Source of the DNA: Selaginella moellendorffii
Lineage: Eukaryota; Streptophyta; Lycopodiopsida; Selaginellales; Selaginellaceae
Reading direction: 5' to 3'
Assembly: GCF_000143415.4 (NCBI RefSeq)
Contig: NW_003314279.1
Location: 788,662-852,661 of the forward strand
DNA length: 64,000 nucleotides
Made by a program: the position numbers and the translations under genes. Under the pieces are notes generated by a model. The model was given only the letters and a program-made list of their open reading frames with translations. It did not search any database and was not told the DNA's origin. Positions 12,523-24,409 of this stretch are shown in pieces. Each line of letters opens with the position of its first letter. The first letter of the stretch is position 1.

Positions 12523-12542
12523 GTTCGATGAGGACATCGAAC
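12523..12542 (+). other. Pre-PPT hairpin with AGGA loop (young family B copy)
   Basis: This is a perfect 8-bp stem, GTTCGATG/CATCGAAC, around the loop AGGA. It is followed by CTTC and, 10 bases later, the polypurine tract. Family A has the equivalent hairpin with different stem bases. Confidence 0.75.
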
Positions 12543-12551
12543 TTCGTCTAT

Positions 12552-12563
12552 GGGTGGTGGAGT
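12552..12563 (+). promoter_or_regulatory. Polypurine tract of family B
   Basis: The G-rich tract GGGTGGTGGAGT directly abuts the 3' LTR start TGTGAG. This is the position where plus-strand priming occurs in LTR retrotransposons. Confidence 0.75.
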
Positions 12564-14371
12564 TGTGAGACACAAAATCCCTAGGCCCCAAAGTGGAGCC
12601 GGAAGGGCGCCACATGGTAGTGGCCGAAGCGAGAGCCAAACGAGCGTAACACGTTTGGACCAAAAGCTCCAACTTGAAAAGTCAAGAGCGGGAGTGGAAC
12701 TCCCAATGAAGTGCTCGAGGAACGAGCACGAAGCGAGCAAAAGGCGAGGCTCCAAAAAGGGGACCCAAAAGGACCAACACATGACACGTGGGAGTGTCCG
12801 AGATGGAGTCCGAAGTGGAGTCTGAGGTGGACCCGAGTTGGAGTCCAAAGTGGAGTCCGAGATGGACCCGAGATGGACCCGAAATGGAGTCCGAGATGGA
12901 GTCCGAGGTGGACCCGAGATGGACCCGAAATGGAGTCCGAGATGGACCCGAGATGGAGTCCGAGATGGAGTCCGAGATGGAGTCCGAGGTGGACCCAAGA
13001 TGGACCTGAAATGGAGTCCGAGATGGAGTCCGAGATGGACCCGAGATGGAGTCCGAGATGGAGTCCGAGATGGACCCGAGATGGACCCGAAATAGAGTCC
13101 GAGATGGAGTCCGAGATGGACCCGAGATGGAGTCCGAGATGGAGTCCGAGATGGACCCGAGATGGACCCGAGATGGAGTCCGAGATGGAGTCCGAGATGG
13201 AGTCCGAGATGGAGTCCGAAGTCGAGACCGAGACCGGAACCGAGACCGGGACCGAGACCGAGACCGAGACCGAGATCGGGACCGAGACCGAGACCGAGGC
13301 CGAGGCCAAGACCGAGCCCGAGCCCGAGTCCGAGTCCGAGTCCGAGTCCGAGTCCGAGTCCGAGTCCGGAGCCTGAGAGGGTGAAAGCCCAAAGCGTTCG
13401 TCTCCCAGACCCTGGGGGGTTTGGTGAGCTCCAAAAGTATAGTAGGGGGAGGACTGCAGTGGAGCCAGTTTGGCCAGGAAAGGCCAGTTTGGCCCAGGAA
13501 GGCCAGACCCAGTGTTGGGTGATGAACTGACCACTGGGAAGTCCAAGACTAGAGTGAATACGGACCGACAAGCGGGGTAGCTTGGTGAAGTGTTCAAGAG
13601 CCGGCTCTAGTTCCCCCGGGAGATCGACTGGCTGATGCTCCCAGTCCAAGTGTGGGTGGCACTACCTACTTGGATACCTGGTGTGGCTCAACGGAACCCG
13701 CTCTAAGCCCATGGCTAGAGCACCTAAAGGCGATAGATGGGGAGAGTACCCAGGTGGCTCGCGTAAGGCCACGGTGTTCCGAAATGTTGTCCCAAAGGCC
13801 CAGACTGTGGAAAGGAAGAGGAGCAGTCCTCTGGGGTAGTGACCAAGGACATAGTCATGTGGTGAGGAAGTCCCAGAGGACCGTGGGACTTAGTGGTCGG
13901 GCCTGTGGGCCTCGATCCAGTGGCAGTGTTGGCAAACACGGCCAGGGGCAGAAAGGGACTTGGTAGGAACTGACAAAGGGACTTTGGGGAAGGCAACTCC
14001 CCAGGTCTGTGGGCATCCTAAGGATGCTAAGGAGTGGATCTAGGATGACCACTCGTGGACACATGGCCCAGTCTTGGAGAGACGGGGTGGTGATGCAAGT
14101 GGTGTTGAACCACTAGTGCAGTAAAGGTGAATGGCCATGGCCTTAGCGTAACGGGCCGAGATGTTAGTGGTACCTTTGGGTGTCGGTCTCAGGACCGGAC
14201 ACGTGGAGCACTTGGACCAGGTGCAAGTGTGGAGTGGCATGGATGCCATTCTTGGGGCTAGCAAGTCCCAAGTCCTAAATTGGACCTATGGAGGTTGTGA
14301 ACGAGACTCCTCTAAGTGGTTGGAGGTGTGGTTAAGTGACTAAAGTAGAATGGAAAAATTAGTCGCTTACA
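12564..14371 (+). repeat. 3' LTR of the young family B element
   Basis: A full-length 1808-base LTR without gaps, ending GTCGCTTACA and followed by the target duplication AGAAG. It is the best reference copy of the family B LTR in the window. The satellite lies at about 12795-13374. Confidence 0.93.
12795..13374 (+). repeat. GA-rich two-phase satellite (copy 4)
   Basis: It is nearly identical to copy 3. Visible differences are one C-to-T near 13006 and extra GAGTCC hexamers at the end (about 13325-13370). Confidence 0.92.
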
Positions 14372-14376
14372 AGAAG

Positions 14377-15012
14377 GTGGGGAGAGTACCCATGGGGCTC
14401 GTGTAGGGCCACGGTGTTTCGAAATGTTGTCCTGAAGTCCCAAATAGGGGTAAGGAGGAGGAGCAATCCTCTAGTGTAGTGACTATGGATATGGTCACAT
14501 GGTGAGGAAGTCCTAGAGGACAATGGGACTTAGTGGCCAGGTCTACGGGCCTTGATCTAGTGGTAGTGTTGGTGAACATGGCCATGGACGGAAAAAGGAC
14601 TTGGCAGTAATTGACAAAGGGATGTTGGGGAAGGCTATTCCCCATGTCTATGGGCATTCTAAGGATGTTAAGGAGTGGATCTGGGATGACCACTCATGGA
14701 CGGACGGCCCAGTCTTGGAGAGATGGGATTGTGATGCAAGTGGTATTGGACCACTAGTGGGGCAAAAGTGAATGGGCATGGCCTTAGCGTAACGGGTTGA
14801 TATGTCAGTGGTACCTTTGGGTGTCGGTCTTGGGACTGGACACATGGAGCACTTGGACCAAGTGCAAAGGATGAGTGGCATGGATGCCATTCTCAAGACT
14901 AGCAAGTCCTAAGTCCTGAATTGGACTTAAGGAGGTTGTGAATGAGACTCCTCCAAATGGTTAGAGGTGTGGTTAAGTGATTAAATTAGAATGGAAAATT
15001 TAATCGCTTATA
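14377..15012 (+). repeat. 3' LTR of the older family B element, second part
   Basis: It continues the LTR interrupted at 6607, starting in the segment GTGGGGAGAGTACCC after the duplicated AGAAG. It ends ATCGCTTATA, where the usual final CA has become TA. GAGTG follows at 15013-15017. Confidence 0.87.
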
Positions 15013-15017
15013 GAGTG

Positions 15018-15890
15018 AAGGGAGAGAAGCATAGAGAGACTTGGAATAGTCCTAGAGCAACCAGCATCCCAATGCCACATGCAAAACAGAGCCAAACAAA
15101 GTTTGGCGCTATTTCAAGATACCGGTGGCCTAACGCAAGGACATGAGTATTCCACCAGCTAGCATGGTGTGGAACTTGAGCTTAGACCCAAGCTGGATGC
15201 AAAACAAGGATAGACACACAAGCGAGAGCTAGACTATGCCTTAGGTTGGTCGACTATGCCCAATCTACCCACTATCCCTATTATACATTTGGAACCCCCT
15301 ATAGCCCCCCTGCCCCCATTGAGGAACACACGCTTTGGGCTTTCACCACAAGCCTCCCTTAGTATCAAAAGTTAGCCTCTGGGACAAGCTCAAAACTTAT
15401 TAAATATGGAATAGTGTTAGATTGTGAATTTAGACATGGGATGAACACCATTGTGTTCAGGCCAATTTCTACATGCCAAATGAGCAAATTTAGACACTTT
15501 CCATAATTAGCATTTGGGACTGAATTGAGACTAACACAAAGGGCATAATAGTGAGGGTGTTTGGCAGGCACGGTAAGTTATCATTTAGCAAATATTAAGG
15601 GACCAAGCTCAATAACACGGGGGTTCCCAACACTAGCAAGTGCAAGTCAACATCATGAGTTTCTTGTCACCGTGCCAAGTATGCTTGACTAAATAACAAC
15701 ATAGAATTTCCTTCCTTAGTGCCCTTTCGATCTAAGTGCACATGTGATGACCAGTTTCTCAACTAGCTTAGGCAGAGACTGATAAAGGATCTAGTAATAC
15801 TGACCTCTTGCCATCGTGGCAGTAAGGAAAGAACATTTGAAAGGACTAGCCGACAGGTAACTTTCGATACCCGAAGTTACATTCGCGACA
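15018..15890 (-). mobile_element. Family A LTR, inner part (minus strand)
   Basis: It continues the LTR cut at position 256 and ends in ATTCGCGACA, the complement of the LTR start TGTCGCGAAT. A C-rich tract (polypurine tract on the minus strand) follows immediately. Confidence 0.87.
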
Positions 15891-18800
15891 CTCTCCCCCC
15901 CTAGGGAAGATCGATGTCCTCGTTGATGCATACTCCAGTCTAGAATACTGCCAAGGAAACAACTCAAGAAAAAGTTCACGATATTCACACTATGTGAGAA
16001 ATGCACCAATTTAAATGAGTTAGAATAACTTCTTTGTCTAACGCAGATGCGCTACCAGCTCAGACACCTTCCAGCCGTCGCCGACAAGGAAATGACCAAC
16101 GGAGTTAGCCACCCTTGCTGCTCTTGATGTCACCCAGCTTACAAAAGTGTGATACGCCCCTACCCGTAGGGATATAGAGAGAGAAGGTAGAGGCCCTAAC
16201 CCTCCTGAGCAAAGAAACTAAACCCGTCGGTAAGGTTTAGATAGACTATTGTAAACAGGCAGTTAGAGTTGTTTACATGGTCATGCCTTTTTAAACGGAA
16301 TAAAAAACATCGACAAAGAGACGGGTGATGTGACCAGTCAACAGTAGCTGCCCATGACTAAAGATTTCACCATACACACGAAGTGCTGAAGTTAATTTGC
16401 CTATACTGGCCCAAACTCAAAGATCAATAGATTGACAATATCAAAGTTATAGACATTGATATCTTAGAGTCTTAATTATCAGTGGATAAATCCTAGATTA
16501 AAACATAAAAGTATTCCAAGTAAGTTATCATCTGATAAACTAGTATAATAGTGTAGGAACCACCAAGATCATCATTTTTGGAAACATAGGATTGACTATC
16601 CAACAAAATTCAATAGTAAGTATATCATCAAGGAAACTCAATGATGAAACTTAACTACCGAAGATAGCAAATAGTAAGCCAAACAACTTACGAAAGATAA
16701 CTCAAAGAACACAAAGTATCATTGACTAACAAGCAAAATGCTCACGAATGTATCACCTAAAAGAAATAACATTCCAATCTATCAAAACTAACTCAAGTAA
16801 TGATCAATAGAATAGAATGAATATTGCATGACCAACAAACATAATATTTATGCTAACTATCGCATTAGCCAATCTGAATAGATCCTGATCAACAATACAA
16901 AAGAACTCAAGTTGCTTAAGCAAGTGTCAATAATATCCTATTGATGTTTCAAACCCAAGAGACCAATCCAAAGAAAATCACATAGAACATGTGGTATTGT
17001 GAAAAGCTATAAGCCATCAAAGAGAACAACTAACTATCATGAAAGAACATTAATCATCCCATCAATGAAGAGATGCATAATCATCGTTGAAGAAAGAATC
17101 TACCATCTTAAAGAATAGCAAATCATTCTATATCAACAACAATCAAGCAAACCTGTTTGATAAGAATAATCAACTATCTTAGATGATAGTCAATTATCAC
17201 CAATGATTACTAGATGCAAATACTAACTTCAACATCAAAGCTATGAGTCAAAATGCCTTCCCCCAATAACTTCTAACAAATGGAAGAATAAACATAAAAA
17301 CTCAAAAAACTAAAAGCTTGAAGAAGCCTATAGCCAAGTCGTGCCTAGCAATGATCACGAGTCTCACATGAACTAACTTCAATGCTAAAAAAGAAAATCA
17401 TGGTATAACCCACAACATCCTCCTCAACACATCCATAAGCTAAACTTCATAATGCAAAGCTAATGAAGAGCACATTTGTATCAATCCAAAAGTAAAGCAC
17501 AATGGAGCTATGCTCAACAAATAATCACTAAATCAATCCTCCATGAATCCATCTATAGCAAGATGTAACTCACTTCATAACAAGCACAAGAAGAATTATC
17601 AATGATCAATATATTCCAACTCAAATCCAACAAGGATTTAAACATTTCAATATCGATCACTAACTCTTCATTTCATAAAGCTAGCATAGTCCATGATTGA
17701 ATCACTTTTTAAGGAAAAGCTAAAGCTCAACCCTTACTAAATAATCCCATCTAGAACACAACTAACTCAAACTTACCACTCGGTTCATTTGAATGTCAAC
17801 ACAGTTGTTAACTAGTAAATGCATGAATGCTAATAACACAAAGCCCTAGCTAAATCATTAATACTATCTTCATCGAGATTAATGAAACTTGATATCAATC
17901 TTATGGAGAGACATCTCATTTTACTTGAATTTCAACATTAATAATATCAAAGAAAAAACATCACTTCAATGCCATTAACACTACAACAAAACTAGCATAA
18001 AGTAAAAGTGAATCACCACTCAAACTTTTTAGCAACCAAGCTAACCAAAGTTGAAGATACTTTACTTAGTATCTGAGACTAATCTTTCAACAACACTTAG
18101 CTACAAATAACACATCATCAAGAAGTGATTCACCACATCTAAGACTCAATGAAATCCAACACTACAGATTAAATGCAACCAAATGACATCGACAAAGGTA
18201 AAACCGATATGCTAACATGGAAAAACCATGTAAGTCTAAGGACACGATCCTCCACAACACCATCCGGTAAAACAAGCCTATCACTGCTAAATCACCATCA
18301 AGTGAAACAAGTGTTAACAGCCCTTGACAAAATCTACAAGTAATTATTAGTTGCAAAGCTAACTCTTCAACTTGCCTTCACAAGAACCAAACACCAATCT
18401 CATATGATTGAATCATATACTTGTCCAACATGAACATAATACCTTAGGTATAAAGTAAAGGTTCATGGACAAGCACGAACCAAATAACCACTCGAATCCA
18501 ACTCAATTGCGACAAGCTCACCAATGCATTTAGCCTCTAGCTCTAAGCATGCCTTGAAGAGGCTAACTATGCATGATTAACACTCAGTCGAAACTAAAGT
18601 GAAGACCATGAGATGGAATCATATCGTTACACATCCTCCTCACAAACAAAGCTATAGTATAGGTACTAACATCTCAACTTCAAACAACTAAGCTGGACAT
18701 CACCATACTCAGCCAAGGCATATAGCCACCAAAACCAAGTCAAGATCAGTGAGAGCTCATAGAGTCCTACGAAATGTAAGGTGCAACCTGCCACTAAGCA

Positions 18801-20782
18801 TAACGCTATAGAAGAAAGGCACAAGGGTCACCCTTCTTAGAAAAGCACAATGGCCACTTTTCTAAACCAACTCTAGATTCTATCCAACTCAATTGCTTTA
18901 GCCCCAAAAGTCAGCATCCCTTTTTAGGTCGCATCATACAAACTACCTACTAAAGTTTAAGCCAACTGAAGTCAACTCCAACCCCTTCACCAATTTGTAT
19001 TGGATTACGAAAACAGAATGGTTTTCAGGCAAAGTGATCAATAGATTAGCCATTAGAAAAGTCTAAGAAAATTTGTGGAAAATTTTCCATCCTAGAGAAA
19101 AAATGACTCTTAGTCCAAGAATACAAATTTTCAAGACTCAACCAACTTCCTCCTACTAATAACTTCATAAAAGTTTTTTGACATCCAATATTGAAATCCG
19201 CAAAAATGCAAAATGAACATCTAATGCTTGATCACAAAGACCACATATTCAGATATCCACATTGCACTAACACTCTTCTTCAATCACCTTCAAGATCTAA
19301 TCTGAAGCCAAAACACTAACAAGAAAAATGATATAGAAACTCAAGTTCTAAGGAAAATTCCTTATCACTCAAAATAACAATGCCACTTCCACTAACACAA
19401 GTGTTAGTGATGTCAATGCCTCAACTACACACCTTCTCCATTTAACAATTTACTCCAAGTGCTAACAGATCAACTAACAAACTATAGCAAATGAATGCTA
19501 TAACCCTTTCCAACACCTAATGGACAAACCCTCAAGGTACAAGAAACCAACTTAAGCTTAACACAATGGATCACCATTGAGAATCCAGTCAAAGCTACTA
19601 CAATGCTACTTTGTGCAAGTAGACTAGCTTCACCATCAACCACTTTGGGATTGATTATCGTTTAACCAAGCAACTTTGTAAACACATTACTCACAATCAC
19701 ATAGATATAATATAAGTATCACAATGACTTGATCATCAATTAAGCACCACAAGCAATGCCAATGTCATTACTTCAAAGGTCTATGTGAATATCAAGTGCC
19801 AAATCGATTTGATAAAATACAACATAAATGCCACACTCTACCGATAGAGATTTATAACACTTAATACCACTAACTTTTGTTCACAACATGCCATTCTCTT
19901 TCCGACAAAACTCAAAACTAATTCAACACTAAGCTACTCAAGGAGCAATAGCAAGGTTCCCCAAAAAAGAATTAAGCATTGTAACCTAAGTCTTCAATAG
20001 TAAGCCTAGACAAAATAGTTTAGCACTTCACCGCTATCCATCCCATAACTCACCATTCGCAAGACTATCATTTCCAACATGCATCAAGGTAGGGACTTTT
20101 GATTGCATATTGTGAACACAAGCAAGGAATCACACCTTATTGCAAATCATCTCTCCGAAAAGAGAAAATGATTTACGTGTTTGATCCTTCGTCCCCGATA
20201 ACTCTTTTTTCAGTCTCATTTTTGACTAAACCTCAAGCTTACTTTTGCACTGCCTTCAGTCCAATCCAAGAAAAGTTTATGAGAGAGCACGGCAATAACT
20301 ACTTAAACCAATAGACTAATCCCTGCAGTCTTGATTGATCCACTTGTAATCATGCCTAGGAAGGATCCACTAGTGCCATGCTTAATAGCTACGGACCAGC
20401 CTATTTGCCACTCATAGCAAACCTAGGAAAGCTTTACTTTCACTCATGGTACATGGAATAACTCATAGAACCATCGATAAGCTAACATTAATCATGCCAA
20501 CTCAAATGGTAACTTTGAGTTGCTAATGTGCCTCACTCACGAGCCCAAGCTCAAACTTGTGCAGAATGATACACCTCAAATCCTTCTTATGAGCCCAAGA
20601 GCAAGCTTACATCAATACGATACAACAAGGTAACCAAATCCATACCCAAGGAACAATTGCGAAGTCTTTACACACAAACATGTACCTATTCGGATCATCA
20701 TTTTCCTCTTTACATATGCAATGACACTAGTTGCCTAATCTCATTGGATAGTACTCACCAAGACTCATCCTTTGATACCAAA
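15891..20782 (-). mobile_element. Family A internal non-coding region (minus strand)
   Basis: About 4.9 kb are related in reverse to 50485-55463. The 3' side carries the polypurine tract complement CTCTCCCCCCC (from 15891) and a decayed AGGA-loop hairpin at 15910-15927. The 5' side carries the initiator-Met primer site at 20769-20780. It has many stop codons in all frames and no protein motif. The sequence is richer in A+T than the plus-strand copy, which fits an older insertion. Confidence 0.85.
20769..20780 (-). promoter_or_regulatory. Primer-binding site (family A, minus strand)
   Basis: The complement reads TGGTATCAAAGG, close to the initiator-Met site TGGTATCAGAGC. It lies 2 bases from the LTR boundary at 20783. 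Confidence 0.8.
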
Positions 20783-20806
20783 TGTAACATACGTGGTTTT
20801 TACCCT

Positions 20807-20835
20807 TTATCCTATGGTGATTTACCATAGGATAA
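20807..20835 (-). other. Conserved A/T-rich palindrome near the LTR 3' end (family A, minus copy)
   Basis: The arms TTATCCTATGGT and ACCATAGGATAA are perfectly complementary over 12 bp. It is the counterpart of 50432-50460 in the plus-strand element. Confidence 0.8.
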
Positions 20836-21317
20836 CACCACAAAGCGGAACCTAAACCCCCTTTATGCCATGTGACACATGGAACATGTCATATGCCACA
20901 TGTCCAAAGGACAGTGGTGTGGAATCTAAGGTTCAAGGCCTTGAGCCACTGAACAAAGGAACGATGCCAAACTCCTAAACATGGAGCCAAGGAACAATGG
21001 AACAGGACTACAGAGAAATTCCCGAGCATATAGCCCAATGAGCGAAGGGATAGGAACCCAGGGCAACTTGGAACAGTCCTAGAGCAACTAGCATCCCAAT
21101 TCCAGGACTAGTATGCAAAACGGAGCCAAACGGAGTCTGGTGCTATTTTGGCATACCGGTGGCCTAACACAAGGACATGAGTACTCCACCAGCTAGCATG
21201 GTGTGGAACTTAGGCTTAGACCCAAGCTGCACGCAGAACAAAGATAGGCACGCAAGTGGGAGCTAGACTATGCCTCAGGTTGGTCAGCTATACCCGACCT
21301 ACCCACTATCCCTACTA

Positions 21318-21417
21318 NNNNNNNNNNNNNNNNNNNNNNNNNNNNNNNNNNNNNNNNNNNNNNNNNNNNNNNNNNNNNNNNNNNNNNNNNNNNNNNNNNN
21401 NNNNNNNNNNNNNNNNN
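21318..21417. other. Assembly gap (100 N) beside a C homopolymer
   Basis: The gap directly precedes a run of about 20 C. The same place in the plus-strand family A LTRs (about 49914 and 56041) has a long G run, so the gap probably reflects homopolymer sequencing failure. Confidence 0.97.
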
Positions 21418-22014
21418 CCCCCCCCCCCCCCCCCCCCTTGAGGAACACATGCTTCGGGCTTTCACCCCAAGCCTCCCTTAGTATTAGGAGTTATTTTCTG
21501 AGATAAGCTTGAAACTTACTAAATATGGAATGGTGTTAAATTGCGAATTTGGACACGGGACGAATACCATTGTGTTTAGGTCAATCTCTACATTCCGTAT
21601 ATATGCCAAATGAGCAAATCTAGACACTTTCCATAAATATCATTTGGGACCGAAATGAGACTAACACAAAGGGCATAATAGCAAGGGTGTTTTGCAAACA
21701 AAATAAGCTATCATCTAGCGATATTGAGGGACCAATCTCAATACGCAAGGGTTCTTGTCAAGCCACTGCAAGACAGAGCAAAAGATAACTAAGAGCTAGG
21801 CTGAGTATGCTTAGCTAAAAATACATAGGAGTTCCTAACGTATGTCCATTTGGCTAAGTACAGATGCTAAGCCCAGTAAACTAACACTTGAACAAAAGGG
21901 GTTGATAAAGGGAATTAGGAATACTGACCTCCTGCCATTGTGGCAGTAAGGAAGTAGTGTCCATAAGCACTGGCCGACAGGTAATTTTCAATACCCAAAG
22001 TCACATTCGCGACA

Positions 22015-22663
22015 CTCTCCCTCCCTAGGGAAGATTGACATCTTTGTCGATGCACACTCCAGTCTAGAATACCGCCAAGGAAACAACTCCAGAAAAAGTT
22101 CATGGTATTCACACTATGTGAGAAATGCATAACTTAAATGAGTGAGGAGGCAACCTCTTTGTCTAACGCGGATGTGCTACCAGCTTAGACACCTTCCAGC
22201 CATCGTCGACAAGAAAATGACCAATGGAGTTAGCCACCCTTGCTGCTCTAGGTGTCACATGGATATGATATAAGAAATCACAATGACTTGATCATCAATT
22301 GAGCAACACCCATGTCATTACTTCAAAGGTTTATATGAGTATCAAGTGTGAACTCAATTCAACAAAATGCAACATAAATGCCACACTCCACTGATAAAGA
22401 TTTACAACACCTAACACCACTAACTTTTTGTTCACAACATAGAAAAGCTCATGCAACTCTCTTTCCGACAAAACTCAACACTAATCTAACACCAAGCTAC
22501 TCAAAGAGCAATAGCAAAGTTTCCCAAAAAAGAATTGAGCATTGCAACATAAGTCTTCAATAACAAATCTAGACAAAATGGTTTATCGCTTCACCGCTAT
22601 CCATCCCATGACTCACCACTCATTTCCAACATGCATCAAGGTAGGGACTCTTGATTGCATACT
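22015..22663 (-). mobile_element. Second family A internal region, partial (minus strand)
   Basis: It begins with the polypurine tract complement and a paired hairpin (22034-22051). It follows the 3' internal sequence to about 22256, then jumps to sequence equivalent to about 19690 of the first unit. Roughly 3.5 kb are therefore deleted. It is interrupted at 22663 by the minus-strand family B element and resumes at 30305. Confidence 0.82.
22034..22051 (-). other. Pre-PPT hairpin (family A, second minus copy)
   Basis: On the minus strand the arms are ATCGACA and TGTCAAT around the loop AAGA, with one C-A mismatch. The pair closing the loop is A-T here but G-C in the copy at 55427-55444, a compensatory difference. 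Confidence 0.55.
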
Positions 22664-24388
22664 TGTAAGTGACTAAATTTTTCCATTCTACATTAGTCAC
22701 TTAACCACACCTCCGACTGCTTGGAGGAGTCTCACTCACCACCTCTATAAGTCCTATTCCGGACTTGGGGACTTGCTAGCCCCAAGAATGGCATCCGTGC
22801 CACTTGACCGTTGCACTTGGTCCAAGTGATCCACATGTCTGGTCCCAAGACCGACACCCAAAGGTACCACTGACATATCGGCCCATTACGCTAAGGCCAT
22901 GCCCATTCACCTTGCCGCACTAGTGGTCCAATACCACTTGCATCACAATCTGTCTCTCCAAGACTAGGCCATCCATCCACGAGTGGTTAACCCCGACCCA
23001 CTCCTTAGCATCCTTAGAATGCCTATAGACATGGGGAATAGCCTTCCCCAATATCTTTTTGTCAGTTCCTACCTAGTCCCTTTTCAGTCCATGGCCATGT
23101 TCGCTGACAATGCCACTAGATCAAGGCCCACAAGCCCGACCACTAAGTCCCATGGTCCTTTGGGACTTCCTCACCATGTGACTGTATCCTTAGTCACTAC
23201 ACTAGAGGACTGCTCCTCCTCCTTTTCCCCATTTGGGACTCCGGGGCAACATTTCGGAACACTGTGGGCCTACGCGAGCCCCATGGGTACTCTCCCCACC
23301 TTCTGCCTTTAGGTGCTCTAGCCATGGGCTTAGAGCGAGGTTCTGTTGAGCCACGCCTGGTATCCAAGTAGGTAGTGCCATCCACACTTGAACTGGGAGC
23401 ATCGGCCAGTCGATCTCCTGGGGGAACTAGAGCCGGCTCTTGAACACTTCACCAAGCTACCCTACTTGTCGGTCCGTATTCACTCTAGTCTTGGACTTCC
23501 CAGTGGTCAGTTCATCACCCAACACTGGGTCTAGCCTTCCTGGGCCAAATTGGCCTTTCCTGGCCAAACTGGCTGCACTGCAGTCCTCCCCCTTACTATC
23601 CTTTTGGAGCTCACCAAACCCCCCAGGGTCTAGAAGACGAATGCTTTGGGCGTTCACCCTCTCAGACTCGGACTCGGACTCGGACTCGGCCTCGGTCTCG
23701 GTCCCGGTCCCGGTCTCGGTCCCGATCATGGTCTCGGTCCCGGTCTCGATCTCGACCTCGGACTCCATCTCGGGTCCTTCTCGGATTCCACCTCGGATTC
23801 CATCTCGGACTCCATCTCGGTCCATCTCGGACTCCATCTCGGACTCCATCTCGGGTCCATCTCGGACTCCGTCTTGGACTCCATCTCGGATACCATCTCG
23901 GTCCATCTCGGACTCCATCTCAGACTCCATCTCGGGTCCATCTTGACTCCATCTCGACTCCGTCTTGGACTCCATCTCAAGTCCATCTCAGACTCCATCT
24001 CGCACTCCGTCTCGGTCCATCTCGGACTCCATCTCGAACTCCACCTCGGACTCCAACTCGGGTCCATCTCGGATTCCATCTCGGACTCCATCTCGGGTCC
24101 ATCTTGGACTCCACCTCGGGTCCATCTCGGACTCCATCTCAGGTCCATCTCAGACTCTTCCATGTGTCATGTGTTGGTCCTTTTTGGGTCCCTTTTTGGA
24201 GCCTTTCTTATTAGTTGCCTCGTGCTCGCTCCTCGAGCACTTTGTTAGGAGTTCCATTCCCGCTCTCGACCTTCCAAGTCGAAGCTTTTAGTCCAAACGT
24301 GTTATGCTCATTTGGCTTTCACTTTGGCCACTACCATGTGGCACCCTTTCCGGCTCCACTTTGGGGCCTAGGGATTTTGTGTCTCACA
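22664..24388 (-). repeat. 3' LTR of the minus-strand family B element
   Basis: It reads in complement from TGTGAGACAC at 24388 to TCACTTACA at 22664. The satellite is at about 23662-24155 with only a short GAGTCC hexamer tract. Long reverse frames across it are satellite artefacts. Confidence 0.9.
23662..24155 (-). repeat. GA-rich two-phase satellite (copy 5, seen as CT-rich)
   Basis: In complement the order is 11/12-bp units followed by hexamers, as in the other copies. The GAGTCC hexamer part is much shorter than in the partner LTR at 29414. Confidence 0.88.
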
Positions 24389-24409
24389 ACTCCACCACCC
24401 ATAGACGAA

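Larger units (their letters stand above)
8473..12563 (+). mobile_element. Internal non-coding region of the young family B element
   Basis: This is about 4.1 kb between the LTRs with only short scattered frames and no Gag, protease, reverse transcriptase or integrase motif. Visible landmarks are the primer-binding site (8476-8487), the multi-stem module with tRNA-arm-like hairpins (10952-11064), the AGGA-loop hairpin (12523-12542) and the polypurine tract (about 12552-12563). Sequence elsewhere is unremarkable at the level I can read. It could contain packaging signals for a helper element. Confidence 0.88.
6608..14371 (+). mobile_element. Young complete family B non-coding LTR retrotransposon
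   Basis: The LTRs at 6608-8472 and 12564-14371 run TGTGAGACAC to GTCGCTTACA and are almost identical by eye. The element is bordered by the perfect target duplication AGAAG (6603-6607 and 14372-14376). It has a primer-binding site for initiator-Met tRNA at 8476-8487 and a polypurine tract before 12564. The 4.1-kb internal part has no recognisable gene. The flanks rejoin to a continuous older family B LTR, so the copy entered its own family. High LTR identity implies a recent insertion, so proteins able to move it were active recently, but none is encoded here. Confidence 0.93.
257..15012 (+). mobile_element. Older family B non-coding LTR retrotransposon, itself split by a younger copy
   Basis: The element starts with TGTGAAACAC and ends with CGCTTATA (CGCTTACA in other copies). 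It is flanked by a perfect 5-bp target duplication, GAGTG, at 252-256 and 15013-15017, inside a minus-strand family A LTR. Its 5' LTR is fused to the internal region by a deletion at the shared bases GGAAG (1578-1582), so the LTR 3' end and primer site are missing. Its 3' LTR is interrupted by the young copy at 6608-14371. No protein domain is recognisable in the internal part. It is best described as a LARD-like, non-autonomous element. Confidence 0.88.
20783..22014 (-). mobile_element. Family A LTR (minus strand), shared by two tandem internal regions
   Basis: It runs from TGTAACATAC (complement of the LTR end) to CATTCGCGACA (complement of the LTR start) and includes 100 N at 21318-21417. 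On its left is a primer site, so it acts as the 5' LTR of the internal region at 15891-20782. On its right are the polypurine tract complement and 3' internal sequence, so it is also the 3' LTR of another unit. This is an LTR-internal-LTR-internal tandem. Confidence 0.85.
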
